A stretch of DNA of 64,000 nucleotides. It comes from Hemerocallis citrina. Taxonomy: Eukaryota > Streptophyta > Magnoliopsida > Asparagales > Asphodelaceae. The notes under the pieces are model-generated. The model did no database searches, was not told the origin of the DNA, and saw only the letters and a program-made list of their open reading frames with translations. The stretch covers positions 145,590,393 to 145,654,392 of the forward strand of contig CM030358.1 in assembly GCA_017893485.1 (NCBI GenBank). Reading direction: 5' to 3'. Each line of letters opens with the position of its first letter. The first letter of the stretch is position 1. The translations under genes were made by a program, and so were the position numbers. Positions 24,305 through 36,360 of the stretch are shown piece by piece.

Positions 24305-25410
24305 CTAAAGGTGTGTTATATCATATACATACTGTGAGTACAGGAAGATATACTTTTCAAGTTTTTATTTTCATCCCAACTAGTTTAAGTGTTCCATCAT
24401 GAGAACAATTTTGGAGGATAACCTGTTTAACTGCAACGAGTTTGAGAACATTTTTGGGTTTCCTTTTAGTTGGGACTAAAGAGGTGTCTAACAATATTAT
24501 GATGGTGTTGTTTATGATAGTCGTTGTAGTTTTAAAGAATTTCTAGGTTAACTTGAAAATATATCAACTATTTTGATTTCCAATCAAGAAAAATCTTTAT
24601 TTAAGGAGACCGTAGAATGCTGAACAATGGATTGTTCTTGTCGATTTCTTAGTTGTGGATTGCTGCTGAGTGGATGCCACTTTCTTTTGTAGATTTCAAG
24701 CCTTAATTACCAGAGATAATCTTATATAATCTTCTATTGGCCTATGATACTAAATTGTTGGAAGCATGCAACTATATCAGTTTGTTCAACGTACCTGATA
24801 AGGACGTGTTTTCAATGTTATTATTTAAACAAATTTTATTATTGAGTGTATTCTTATACATATATATTTCATAACTAAATGTAAATAGATTCATGTAATG
24901 AATGGCTTTACCCTATGCTATTTAATTTATGCTTTATAATAACTGGAATTGGAGCTCTATGATTTGCGCCAAGAACATGAAATTCTAAATTCATGAATTT
25001 AGTTACATTTTAATTCTTATAAATTCTACTCCATGCACCCTAAGCATTATACTCTTATTATGTTTCGTGCAACTGATGAATTGGCAGAGAAGTGGGTAAG
25101 GTCACATAAAAATATCAGACTCAAAGACTGAATTGTAAAAGAATTAAAGACCCGACAACCCAATGTAAAGGTAATTGAGGTTCTAATCCAAATTCTCTAC
25201 TCATAATGGATTCAGATCCAGGGCTGATCCAGGTCTAGCAGGATCCAGACTTATTCAAACTGATAGCAGAGATAACCACTACAAGATGGATCTTAACGGT
25301 TTTTAAAGAAAAAAATTCTGAAACCCATGGATAAAAAAGAAAAGAAGTATAAGGTAGATATACAAGGACATAATATCGAATCCACTGATGAACATGGCAG
25401 GCCAACTTAC

Positions 25411-25475
25411 ATCAACTGCATCAGTTCCCTGGTCCATAAGATCAATTTTCGTTAGCACTCCAAATGTCCTCTCTC
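25411..25475 (-). pseudogene. DRP1A-like exon with G4 TKID motif
   Basis: Encodes [25 protein letters not shown] is the guanine-specificity motif of dynamins. Acceptor TTCAG, donor GAT|GTAAGT. Its incoming phase is 1, which also matches the outgoing phase of exon 4, so splicing across the gap would keep frame but skip about 68 residues. Confidence 0.92.
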
Positions 25476-25996
25476 CTGAATTTAAGAGAGGGGGGGGAAG
25501 GACATTAATTATTTTTTAAAGTAAGTGCTTAAAAATGAAACAAATCATGAATTTGAGAAGATATACTTTGCTGATTCCAACATGTTGCATTGCCCCTATT
25601 AAGTCGTTTTCAAAGTCGGGTGTTACTCGGAGAGGTTTTCAAACTGCGATTTAAAAAATAGCGGCTAGTCAAACAATATTTTTAAAAACCAGGGTGATTT
25701 TGTGGAATTCCTACTTGCCTTAACTTTTGAAATCCGACATACTATAAACAGGCATCAAATCCTTGTTGTAAGTTCACAATCCTTACCAAGTGATTCTCAA
25801 ATCCAAAATGTGACTATTGATCTTCTTCATCTCTTCCCTCTTTAGATCTATATAGCAACCCACCCCTTATTTGTTTTTCTTTCAATTTTTTTACTAATAA
25901 TCAAGAAAATCTAATAAATACAATAATCATCTAAAAACCTTTTGAGTTGACACGTGATTATACGTGGTAAAAAATATAGTTCATATATATTATGTG

Positions 25997-26754
25997 CACT
26001 GTTTTAAATTTCCTCCGATACTAGCTTGCCGATACGAAATCACATATTTTATACTCTACATCGTTTTAAACTGAAATGTGTAGATTTCAACCGAAATTAT
26101 CGAAATATCGGCCAAAATATTGTTGAAATTGACGAAATATCAGCCGAAATAGACACAAATGTTATTGTGAATATATTAAAAAATTGTTTTACTTTTTTCA
26201 TATGTCTTTCAATATAGGACCTTAAGCTAAAATAATGTGAGAATTTCGTATCGCTGTTGTTTGTATACATTCAAAGTCAAGTAAGTTTATGAATTAACTA
26301 GTATTATACACGTGTTGTGCACGTGGGGAAAATTGGGGGAATGAAAAGGGCAAAAAAAAAAAATCTACCAGCACGTGCGTTGCACAGGTTGGGTTAAGGA
26401 CAAATTACACTAAGGCCTTCTCCCATTATAGTAGTAGAGATATATTTTTTCTAATCAATGCAAATTCAATTTAGTTATATACTTATATTACATTCTCTTC
26501 TATATTACTGTTAAATTATGCGAAGATTTACCGTAATTGATTCATGTCATTAGTTACATTATACAGTATTTTATATGATAAATGACATGTACGACCTATA
26601 ATATCTTATTTAGTAACAAAAAAAAATAATTATTGAGTATAGGAAATGAACGTCCAATATGATCACATTTCCCCAAGATCTCCTCCGATATCTCCGATCT
26701 GAGACGAAACATCCCTTGCCGAGACGAGTCCGAAATCCGAGATTTAAAACCATG
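25997..26754. mobile_element. Non-autonomous hAT-type transposon
   Basis: Starts CACTGTTTTAAAT and ends ATTTAAAACCATG, short inverted ends typical of hAT. It is flanked by exact 8-bp duplications ATTATGTG (25989-25996 and 26755-26762); the next four bases also match, giving a 12-bp direct repeat. The subterminal parts repeat CGAAAT, CCGATA and CGGCCGAAA-like words that hAT transposases often bind. 758 bp, no transposase. Confidence 0.8.
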
Positions 26755-26777
26755 ATTATGTGCACTACAATAATAAT

Positions 26778-27192
26778 GAGGAAAGGGAACCTCATAATTG
26801 TAGGAGGAAAACTTCCTCATATAGAGTACTTATAATGATATGGTGAGGCAGAGTACTTATAATGATATGGTGAGGCATTATATGAACAATCTGTACCATT
26901 CATTTTATTTCTAATGTCATAACACGTATGTGCGTAGAAAATCAACTCGTTTGGAGACTTCTTACCCATTCGTCGCATGGTCCAATTTTGTATGTTTTTT
27001 TAAAAAACGTTCATTTTACAACCACATAAAGCATGAATAAACAATCTCCAAACCACTTATTTTATAGGCATACGTATTATGATGTAAATATCAAAACAAA
27101 CCGCGTGGATCATCAATAGGGCTCCAACAGGTAGTTATAAATACTCTATTGGAGGAAATCACCTCCGACAAGTATGAGGCTCCATTTTCTCA
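26778..27192. mobile_element. MITE copy 2
   Basis: Same family as 13463-13809, with better preserved inverted ends (GAGGAAAGGGAACCTCATAA and, inverted, GAGAAAATGGAGCCTCATAC). It carries an internal 27-bp tandem duplication of GAGTACTTATAATGATATGG at about 26824-26877. Confidence 0.6.
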
Positions 27193-27362
27193 ATAATAAA
27201 ACATATGATACTATAATCATCCTAATACTTTACAATTTAAAACTTACATATTAACAATTAAAGAATCATATTGATCAATTATTACTTAAGCATAATGTTA
27301 ACACTCATATTAGCACCCACTAGTACTATGAGAAGCTGAGCTATCATAGGCCATTGGACCCT

Positions 27363-27484
27363 AGGTCCATCCAGTTTTTAGAAATTGCCATATAAATTGA
27401 TAAATTTCCTTATTTGCTATCATAGGTCCATCCAGTTTTTAGAAATTGCCATATAAATTGATAAATTTCCTTATTTGCTAGGGA
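27363..27484. repeat. Tandem duplication, 61-bp unit x 2
   Basis: AGGTCCATCCAGTTTTTAGA and the following 41 bases are repeated head to tail almost exactly. Confidence 0.85.
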
Positions 27485-27511
27485 TTATTTGAAAATTTTC
27501 CAACACATGTT

Positions 27512-27807
27512 GGCTTCGTTTGGCATTGCTTTTGGAGAGTGCTTTTGGGTTCTAAAAGCACGTTTAGACTCAAAATAGGTATTTGGAAAACTTAATTGAG
27601 AGCGTGTTATGCCAAAAATACTTCTCTAAAACTACTATTTTAGATTCTTCCAAAAGAAAAAAAACAATTATTAACTGCATTTTCTCAACACACCTAAAGT
27701 GGTGCTTATAGCTTTTCCAAAAGTGTTTTCACTTACTAAGAAAATTTTGAAGTTAAAATATTTTTTTCTTACAATACTTTTCATTCACAACAATACCAAA
27801 TAGAGCC
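27512..27807. mobile_element. Tourist-like (PIF/Harbinger-type) MITE
   Basis: Starts GGCTTCGTTTGGCATTG and ends, inverted, GGCTCTATTTGGTATTG. The 3-bp duplication GTT flanks it (27509-27511 and 27808-27810). 296 bp, no ORF. The TTTGG-bearing ends and 3-bp duplication fit the Tourist class, though the usual TWA target is not kept. Confidence 0.65.
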
Positions 27808-28463
27808 GTTGGCAACTTAGCATGTTGCAGCACTATATTAGACCCTTACGGGAAAACCCAAAGCCCTTATAGGTGTATGATCTCTTATAGGGAAAGTAGG
27901 GATATCAATGCTTCTCCTATGCTATTCTATATGATATCTCGTACATACTTGGGTATAGGATTTCTACCCTAGGCCTCGTAAAAAGTATGGAGATCATTTT
28001 TATTTTTCAAATTTTTATTTTTTCTATAATTTCTTATTTATTTATTTTTTCCATTTCATCTGTACATTTATATGTCACCTAACTCTCACATTATCCTAAG
28101 CAATAGTGGTCAAATTGGAAAATATGCATTGCTGCTTGCTAAGAATGGATTGTGAAAATATTAATACTTATTTCACTAAAAAGAAGAATTGGAACTTTTT
28201 ATTTTCAAACAATTGCTATTAAGATGTTGTAAATCAAGAAAACTATTTCGATCAAATTTCAAAGAGAAAAAATGGTGAAATATTTTAATTTGAATTGATC
28301 TTCAAGATTAGGAAAGTCTCCAATTTTCTACTATAATATTTTAGCCCCCCATGAAATAAATTTCTAGCCTAGCCCCTGACTACTACTATTATTATTATTT
28401 CTGAAGTACTTTTATATTTATATAACAATAAAATAATAAAATAAAGGCCAAATTTAAATATTA

Positions 28464-29683
28464 GAAAAAAAACCTCTACTATGGGCGAGTTATTTTAAGC
28501 CCCCCCTCAACTGTGGCATCTATTAAAAAAAACCTTCAACTCAATTTCTAAAATAAAAAAACCTCTTTAAAATACCCCTCTTTTAGAATGCCCCACTTTT
28601 TTGGACGAAAATACTCTTTTAAAATAAAGGGTTTTTTGTAATTTAGCAACTTAATTAACGGATATATACAATTTAGTCCCCCAAATCACATCATTTGCAA
28701 TTTAGTCCCCTTAATTAGAATGACTTAATTAAGGATCTTTACACTTTAGTCCCGTAATTAATGGATATTTGTGATATATTCTCTCAAATTATAGTATTTG
28801 CAATTTTGTCCTCAAATTAGAATGACTCAATCAATTTAGTCTGTAAATTTTCACCGAACAAAAGAAGCTAATGGCTTAATTGAGGAATACGACATTACCA
28901 AAATCCAAGGAGGATAGTGAGAAGGAGAGTTTTGAAGAAAAAAAAAACAAGAAAAGAAGAAGATAACACTTTAGTTTGATTATTTTATAACTTATATTCT
29001 AATTATTTTACTATAATTTTAATGTTTTTATTACTATGGGTTTGCTAACAATCTTGACAGGATGATTATGTTCAGACTTTTTAAGGTTTAAAATCCTCGA
29101 CGCTACCTGTATGGCTGTATAGTCATTATATGTAAATGTTATAAACTGTTTAAAGCTCTCATTCTCGCTTCCCTTTTTTTAGCTCTACAATCGTAAGACT
29201 TACTATTGATGTAGACTACATCATATTATAAAAAAAAAATGGGGATTACATAGATAAAGATGTTTTAATTGGAGGACTAAATTGCAAATGTTATAATTTG
29301 GGAGACTAAATTGCAAATATCTATAAATTAAGGGACTAAATTGCAAAAACCCTAATTAGGTCATTCTCATTTAGGGACTATGACTCGAAGGACTAAATCG
29401 CAAATATCCATTAATTTAGGGACTAAATTGTAAACATCCTTAATTAAGTCACTGTAATTGAGGGATTAAATTGCAAATGCTATGATTTGGGAGACCAAAA
29501 TCGTAAATATATGTTAATTAAGGGACTAAATTATAAAAAACTCTTCATTTTAAAAGGAGGGCTATTTTTGTCCAAAATAAGTGGAGGTATTTAAAAACTG
29601 AGTTGAAGGGGTTTACTTAATAAATGACGCGGGTTTAAAATAACTTACCCATAGTTGAGAGACGTGGGGGGGTAAGAACCCCA
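28464..29683. mobile_element. Long-TIR transposon, probably Mutator-like or foldback
   Basis: About 400 bp at each end are inverted copies, rich in repeats of GGGACTAAATTGCAAAT and its complement. The outermost parts share CTATGGGYRAGTTATTTTAA. AAATATTA flanks both sides (28456-28463 and 29684-29691), an 8-bp duplication. The core near 28860-29240 has no transposase. Confidence 0.7.
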
Positions 29684-29691
29684 AAATATTA

Positions 29692-30060
29692 AATAATTGT
29701 TTTGTATGAAATATTAATAGAAAAAGTTGAGTAGCTTAACAAACCTTATGAATGAAGTTGGAAATGAGTAAATGAGTATTTGATGAATACAAGTGCACAT
29801 ATACTTGTCTAAACAACATAATGTAGAAAAGTAGTTAAGAAACATGTGAGAAAGATGTTCTTTGATGTACACAAAAGAGTGTTTATACAAGGAAGAAAGA
29901 TTTTGTAATTAATCAATTTCAAGTATTCCTTAAGAACCTAGATTGTCTGAGGTTACCCATTAACTAATGCTATACTTGCTTTAAAGGAAGTAGAAGATGT
30001 CTAAGTCAAGCAATTTAAATAGATAGTGAATCAAGAAATCCTTTTAGCGTAACTTAACTG
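29692..30060. other. Unassigned AT-rich stretch
   Basis: No ORF, transposon end or RNA recognised. It may be the outer part of the LTR that ends at 31087, but I see no homology that shows it. Confidence 0.5.
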
Positions 30061-31087
30061 CTAGTTCTAGAACTTCGTAGAAGATTGAAATAAATTCGTA
30101 AGGACAGGCACTAGTTGGGCGTTGTACTCTCCTGTTAAGGGGACACGTGCGGCGTGGTCTCGTCTGAGACACGTGCAGCGTGGTCTCATCTGAGACACGT
30201 GCAGCGTGGTCTCGTCTGTTAATTTCTGGGATTTAGTGATAAGGACAGTATGGTGGAAGTTAGGGAATGGACCCTCCAAATTCACCTAAGGTTCTATGTT
30301 GTTTAATGCGAACAGGGAGCAGAGCAGGGCTCTAGGACTCTTGGTGGAACAGGTAGGACCTGCAGGGTCACCTTTATGTTCGTAACAACTTTTGGGTAAG
30401 ATCCGGGAGTGGCGTAGGACCACAGGGGCCGGGCAGAGTATGACCGAGGAGTGGCGTAGGACCACAGGGTCTCGGCATACATAATGATGTAACTAATAAT
30501 TTCTGACTGCAACGGCGGAACTAGACCGAGCAACTGCAACCTTACCAGTCACTAGATGAATGTCAAAAACGAAAAAGAGTACAAGAGTAGGATGCATGGC
30601 GAGGGATTGAACCCTATCATCTGGAGAATACGAACTTGATTTGAGGGAATATGTAGTATGGGATGCATATGTTTTCAAATTAAGTTTGCATTAGAATAGG
30701 AGCATAGTGGGCATTTTATATTCGTACATTAGATTTAGGTCATGACACACTGACATTTTTGATTGTCTGCTTTTCACATTTCATGTTGTCATTTATATTA
30801 ATCTTAATATTGGTTGTTTTTTATTAAGTGTTGAGGAGTGAAGCTCATTGTTTTTATCAGTTTGCGTCAGTTGCATTCAACTGACGTGCCCACTTATATT
30901 TAGATTGCAGGACCACCCGATTTGGGCTTAAGCTGTGTTGGGCATTCCGTATACAAGAAGAAAGACATTAAGGTAAGAAAAGAAATTTTTAATTTCCTGT
31001 GATTTTTTTCTGTGTTGTGTACTCGTTGAAGTAAAAGATTCTGGTTGGTGTCGCGAGTTTCCTGTATACGGAAATCGGGGCGCTACA
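30061..31087 (+). repeat. Recognisable part of the 5' LTR of element C
   Basis: The right edge GGGGCGCTACA is four bases before the primer site. It aligns, inverted, with the inner kilobase of the solo LTR at 40652-43497: shared TCAGTTG.ATTCAACTGACG, the ATGCATGGCGAGGGATT..ACCCTA block and the CACGTG repeats. Three 26-bp tandem units GACACGTGCRGCGTGGTCTC lie at 30140-30217. The left edge could not be fixed. Confidence 0.65.
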
Positions 31088-31091
31088 AAAG

Positions 31092-31103
31092 TGGTATCAG
31101 AGC
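31092..31103 (+). other. Primer-binding site of element C
   Basis: An exact TGGTATCAGAGC, complementary to the 3' end of initiator tRNA-Met, four bases after the LTR end. Confidence 0.85.
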
Positions 31104-31357
31104 TAGACTTCAGTTGTAGTACGAACACAACAGGAAATTAGACTTGGGTGCCCATTTAGGATCGGGTTTCGTTTAGAATATAGAATGATCGTCAACCATA
31201 AGGTTGCATTTTACAACTTATGATTATGATTTTGCTTCCTATATCTAAACTAATCCCTGTAGGAATACTTGGTATAAATGCTTACTTGATGAATGTCATG
31301 GTTGCTAAATACACTGAACTTCTCCGAAATATCCATACTATCTTTTAACATAATTAG

Positions 31358-32509
31358 ATGTTGGGAAGAAACGAAGGTGGTAGTACTGAAAAAACCGAGG
31401 GTGAAGGTGGAGTCTATCATAGAAACAGAGGTAGCAACAGTAGAAGGACTGAAGATGAGGGCAGTAGAGTTAATAATGCCAATCTCAATATCGAAGCAGA
31501 AATCACACGGATATATCAAATAATGGGAACTTTTATGGAAGCCAGCCGAAATTTCGCACCACAACCAGGAACCCAAGAAAGGAATACAGGCGATGCCATT
31601 GCTAACCACGTCAAGATGGTAGAGTCCTTTAAGAGAATGAAACCTCCAATATTTGAAGGCCAGGCAGATCCGACAGCAGCCGATGATTGGATTCGTCAAA
31701 TGGGGACTGTGTTTAAGGTACTTAAAATGCCAGAAGAGAGCAAAGTTACATTGGCGACTATTCTTTTGGAAAAAGACGTGGGAGTGTGGTGGCATTCAAT
31801 CAAGCGGGGCATGGGTGATGGACCAATTGCATGGGAGGATTTTTTAGAAGAATTCAGGCAACATTACTTTCCTCTGGACGTCCAAGAAAAAAAAGCTATG
31901 GAGTAACTCATCAATCTAAGGCAGGGAAGCATGACCGTAAGAGAATATGAGACAAAGTTCTCCCAGTTATCTCGATATGCACTAGAAATGATCCAGGATG
32001 AGGTGAAGAAGGCCAAAAGGTTCGAACAAGGCCCTAGGCCCGGGTTAAGGTCCAGAATGGTACCCCTTGGCATTCGGAGGTTCGACAAATTGGTGCGTAG
32101 AGCTGCAGCAACTGAATTGGATATGAATCAAACCAACAAACTCCAGGCAAGACGGGGACATGGAATAAAGGGAAAAGGCCTGTGTCTGCTACAGACATCA
32201 AGAAGCAAGGTCCAATTCAAAAGAAACCAAACACTAGTGAAGAAGCAGCCCAAAACATAAAGTGCTTTCTATGCGGCAAACAAGGACATTATAGGAGTCA
32301 ATGTCCGCAAAATAAGCCCCATAATGATGCACGAACATGTTTCCACTGTGGTAAAGTTGGACATATCAAGACAACTTGTCCGCAACTCCAGAAAGTCAAC
32401 AGCGGGCAAAATCGAAAAGAAGATGATAAGAGGAAGAAGCCTTTTCGTCAAGGGCGAGTCTTTACTCTTACTGAAGAAGAAGCGGATGAGCCAGGGGGAC
32501 TGATTACGG
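31358..32509 (+). pseudogene. Gag of chromovirus element C
   Basis: The start MLGRNEGG leads into a capsid domain (MKPPIFEGQ, DDWIRQMGTVFKVLK, WWHSIKRG, WEDFLEEFRQHYFPLDVQEKK). A TAA at 31904 interrupts just before LINLRQGSMTVREYETKFSQ. A frameshift near 32180 precedes two zinc knuckles, CFLCGKQGHYRSQC (32267-32308) and CFHCGKVGHIKTTC (32339-32380). It ends at LITG before the intron. Gag would package element RNA; here it is broken. Confidence 0.85.
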
Positions 32510-32584
32510 GTATGGATAAGTAAGATGTTTGTTATGATTTGTGGGTAAAGAAAGGAAGTTAATATGTATTCTCTTTTGTAACAG
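32510..32584 (+). other. Putative gag-protease intron (element C)
   Basis: The 75-bp segment runs ACGG|GTATGG to AACAG|GATATG. Splicing in phase 1 joins LITG to YVNVNGIKASILFDSGSSHT; unspliced, the frame stops at 32521. Distance to the protease DSG and phase equal those of the second intron of element A. Confidence 0.65.
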
Positions 32585-33162
32585 GATATGTAAATGTTAA
32601 TGGGATCAAAGCTAGTATTTTGTTTGACAGTGGATCTTCTCATACTTTCGTGTCTAAAGCTTTTGCTCAAAAGTTAAATTGCAGTCATCAAGCAATTCCT
32701 GATGTAGCTATGGAGGTGGCTACGCCATCAGGAGTCACTCTTGTTGCTAATAAATGCTATAAAGATTGTAAGCTTCGAGTTGGGGAAGAAACTTTCAGTA
32801 TTGATTTATTAGAATTGGGCTTTGTGGGAGTAGACGTGATAGTTGGAATGGATTGGATGTCGAAGCATAAGGCAACAATCAATTGTAAGGCAAAAAGGGC
32901 GACCATTGTAATATCTGGGAGACCGGAAGTTGTATTCCAAGGAAAGAGGAAGAGCAGTGACATGCTAGCAGCCGTGGCCAATATAAAGGTGCCGGAAGAA
33001 ATTAAGAAGATTTATGTTGTACGGGATTTCCCACTGGTATTTTTTGGAAGAATTACCAGGGTTACCTCCGTACAGAGATGTAGAATTCAGTATCCCACTC
33101 CAGCCAAGAAGTGCACCTATATCAAAGGCACCATATCGAATGGCACCAATGGAACAGAATGA
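32585..33162 (+). pseudogene. Protease and RT leader of element C
   Basis: The aspartic protease has ILFDSGSSHTFVSKAFAQ as active site and GVDVIVGMDWMSKH near its end (about 32845-32870). Frame slips near 33010-33030 into the RT leader, which continues in another frame with [20 protein letters not shown]. Cleaves the polyprotein in intact elements. Confidence 0.85.
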
Positions 33163-34389
33163 AGTCAAACAACAAATCGAAGAGCTATTGCAGAAGAGAT
33201 TTATTAGACCCAGTGTTTCGTCCTGAGGAGCACCAGTGCTACTTATCAGAAGGATGGGACGATGAGAATGTGTATCGACTATTGAGAGTTGAATAAGGTC
33301 ACAATTCAGAACAAGTATCCACTTCCCAGGATCGATGATTTGTTCGACCAACTTCAGGGAGCAGTCGTGTTCTCAAAGATTGACTTAAGATCAGGCTACC
33401 ATCAAGTTTTGGTTAAAGAGGAGGATATACCAAAGACAACCTTTAGGACTCGGCATGGCCACTACGAGTTCTTGGTAATGCCATTTGGAGTAACAAATGC
33501 TCCAGCTGTTTTCATGGATTTGATGAATCGAATTCTATGGCCATACTTAGACTCCTTCATTGTAGTCTTCATAGATGACATTCTAGTGTACTCGAAGATG
33601 GAGGACCACGCCAGACACCTAGCTGAAGTACTGAACAAACTGCAGGAGCATAAGTTATATGCAAAGTTGTCCAAGTGTGAATTCTGGAAATAAGAAGTTG
33701 CATTCCTTGGCCACATCATTTCTAAGGAGGGAGTAGCCACTGATCCACAAAAGGTCGAAGCCGTGAAAGGTTGGCCCCAACCCAAGACAGTGAAAGAAGT
33801 TAGAAGCTTTTTAGGTCTAACTGGGTACAACAGGAGATTTATCCAAGACTATGCCAAGATAGCGGTACCACTTACAGGATTAACAAAGAAGAACAAAAGT
33901 TTTGAATGGACTGAAGCGTGCGAAAGAAGTTTTCAAGAATTGAAGAACCGGTTGATTTCAGCTCTAATATTGGTCTTACCACAAGCAGATAGGGAATACG
34001 TGATCTACAGTGATGCTTCGCACCAGGGTTTGGGGTGCGTTTTGATGCAGGAAGGAAGAGTTATCGCCTATGGTTCAAGGCAACTGTGCCACATGAGAAA
34101 AATTACCCCACACATGATTTGGAACTGGCTGCAGTAATTTTCGCTCTAAAAATATGGCGACATTATGTCTATGGAGCGAAAGTAGAGATGTATACCGATC
34201 ATAAGAGCCTAAAGTATATCTATCATCAAAAAGATTTGAATCTACGTCAGAGGCAATGGTTGGAAGTGTTAGAAGACATTAGACCAGAAATCAAGTATCA
34301 TCCAGGAAAAGCCAATGTGGTGGCAGATGCACTTAGTAGAAAAAGGAGTTTGGCTACGTTAATTGCAACAAGAAATTGGATGATGAGAT
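33163..34389 (+). pseudogene. Reverse transcriptase and RNase H of element C
   Basis: After the leader, stops occur at 33223-33292. The RT core is readable: [34 protein letters not shown], and the catalytic FIDDILVYS (near 33570). A stop at 33691 precedes FLGHIISKEGV and the connection RSFLGLTGYNRRFI. RNase H follows with [10 protein letters not shown] and, after a frame change near 34030, [29 protein letters not shown] and ADALSRK. Order and motifs are those of Ty3/gypsy. Confidence 0.88.
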
Positions 34390-35882
34390 AAGACGAGACG
34401 GTATTGAAGTAGTTGCACAAGGCTTGGGTGCAATATTGGCACAATTAGAACTACAGCCAAGTTTGAAGGAGCGGATTAAGAAGGGTCGGGAAGGAGATGC
34501 AGAAATTCTGGCATGTAAAGAGCAAGTGAATGCAGGAAAACTTTCGGAGTTCAATATAAGGGAAGGACTACTGTGGTTCGGAAACAGATTGTGTGTTCCA
34601 AAGATAGACAATCTGAGGGAAGAAGTCATGAAAGAAGCACACACTACATTACTTGCAGTCCACCCAGGAAGTATTAAAATCTATCGAGACGTGAAGCAAT
34701 GCTATTGATGGGCCGGAATGAAGCAAGACATAGCAGAGTTTGTAGCCAGATGTCTCACTTGTCAAAAGATTAAAGCAGAAAACCAGAAACCTGGAGGTTT
34801 GTTGCAGCCATTACCCATTTCAGAATGAAAATGGAAAAATATCAGTATGGATTTCATTACCAGGTTTACCCAGAAGTCCCAAAGGACATGATACTATTTG
34901 GGTTGTGGTTGATCGACTAACAAAATTAGCTCATTTCCTACCTGTGAAGATTACTTGGTCATTGGAAAAATTAGCAGAAGTATATATTGAAGAGATAGTG
35001 AAGTTGCATGGAGTACCAATATCCATAGTTTCTGACAGGAATGCGAGGTTTACTTCACGGTTCTGGCAGAGTTTACAGGTAGCCTTGGGTACGAGGACAT
35101 ATTTTAGCACCCCTTATCACCCGCAACCAGATAGACAAACAGAAAGGGTGAATCGCGTCTTGGAAGATATGCTGAGGGCATGCGCTATGGATTTTGGAGG
35201 AAATTGGGAGAAGTATTTCGCCTTAGTAGAATTTGCCTATAACAATAGTTATCAGGCTAGTATTGGCATGGCTCCGTATGAAGCACTCTACGGAAGAAGG
35301 TGTCGAACACCTGTGTGCTGGTATGAAGTTGGAGAAGGGTAAATGTATGGGCCCGAAATTGTGCAACAAACTTCTGAGAAGATTGAACTAATTAGGAAAA
35401 GAATGGAAATGGCTCAGAGCCGACAGAACAGTTATGCCGACACTTGACGGGAATTGGAATTTGAAGGAGACTCAGTATTCCTGAAAGTTTCTCCAACCAA
35501 GGGTGTAATCAGATTTGGGAAGGGAGGTAAATTGGCCCCGAGATACATTGGACCATACAAAATTCTGAAGAAGATTGGGAAGGCCGCATACAAATTGGAC
35601 TTACCAACGGAACTGGCCCAAGTACATGATGTATTTCATGTCTCAATGTTGAGGAAGTACGTACCCGACCCGAGTCACCAACTAACCAAGATCCCGAAAA
35701 ATCTACAGGTGGACTTGACTTGCGAAGAGAAACCGATAAGGATAATTGAACGACAGGAGAAAGTGTTAAGAAATAAAGTGATTCAAATGGTTAAGGTGTT
35801 CTGGAAGAACCAGTTTGTTGAAAAAGCCATATGGGAACCAGAAAGCCGAGTAAAGAATGCATATCCCGAGATGGTTCGTTAA
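34390..35882 (+). pseudogene. Integrase with chromodomain-like tail of element C
   Basis: Frames are broken at 34706, 34826, 35341 and 35445. Recognisable are the HHCC region (HPGSIKIYRDV, CLTCQKIKAE), the core with MDF, IVSDRNARFTSRFW and PYHPQPDRQTERVNR, and FAYNNSYQASIGMAPYEALYG. The C-terminal part has GPYKILKKIGKAAYKLDLP, VHDVFHVSMLRKYVPD and VKVFWKN...WEPES, the module of Tekay/Del-type chromoviruses. The stop is at 35880. No 3' LTR follows. Confidence 0.88.
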
Positions 35883-36360
35883 TATGCAAATTACTAACAT
35901 TCGAGAGGCACATTAAACAAAGTAGCAAGGTGACTATTGCATCAACTGTTCCATTACTAGAAAAATCATTTAAACATCAAACCAACTAAGTCATGAGTAA
36001 TTATCTAATGAACATTTCAAATATTCAATTTATTTTAAATATTTTATAGAAAATTAATATTTTACTTTTAAAATGTAAACTGCTTACCATAAAAAAAACA
36101 GTTAATCCCAAAACATTCAATATGTGATACTAATGTGCAAAATTCATACATATGCAGAACCTAGCTAATTACTAAAGCAAATCAATGGCAATGAGTTTAC
36201 ATAATAACTCAATAAGCATATGTATGAAGAAATAGATGAATATCCTACATTCATGAGTTTGCACTTTCAAAAGACACAGCTGTGTAAATTGTATTGCTCA
36301 TTATTGAAAAATGAATCTACAAAAGTAGTCTCCTTTTCACAAAATCTCTAAAAGCGTTTG
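35883..36360. other. Unassigned stretch after element C
   Basis: AT-rich, 478 bp. The expected 3' LTR of element C is absent, so the element is truncated here. I see no ORF and no transposon end. Confidence 0.6.

Larger units (their letters stand above)
20403..25410 (-). other. 5-kb intron of the DRP1A-like gene
   Basis: Contains a truncated SINE (21461-21537) and a solo LTR (23107-24304). An open frame at 22078-22503 (minus, 141 codons) matches nothing I recognise and is probably chance. The remainder is AT-rich with no feature I can support. Confidence 0.75.

Noticed and set aside
29660..29690. Left end of the element C LTR at GTAAGAACCCCAAAATATTAA, resembling TGTAACACCCCG
   Set aside because: These bases are better explained as the end of the long-TIR element plus its AAATATTA duplication.
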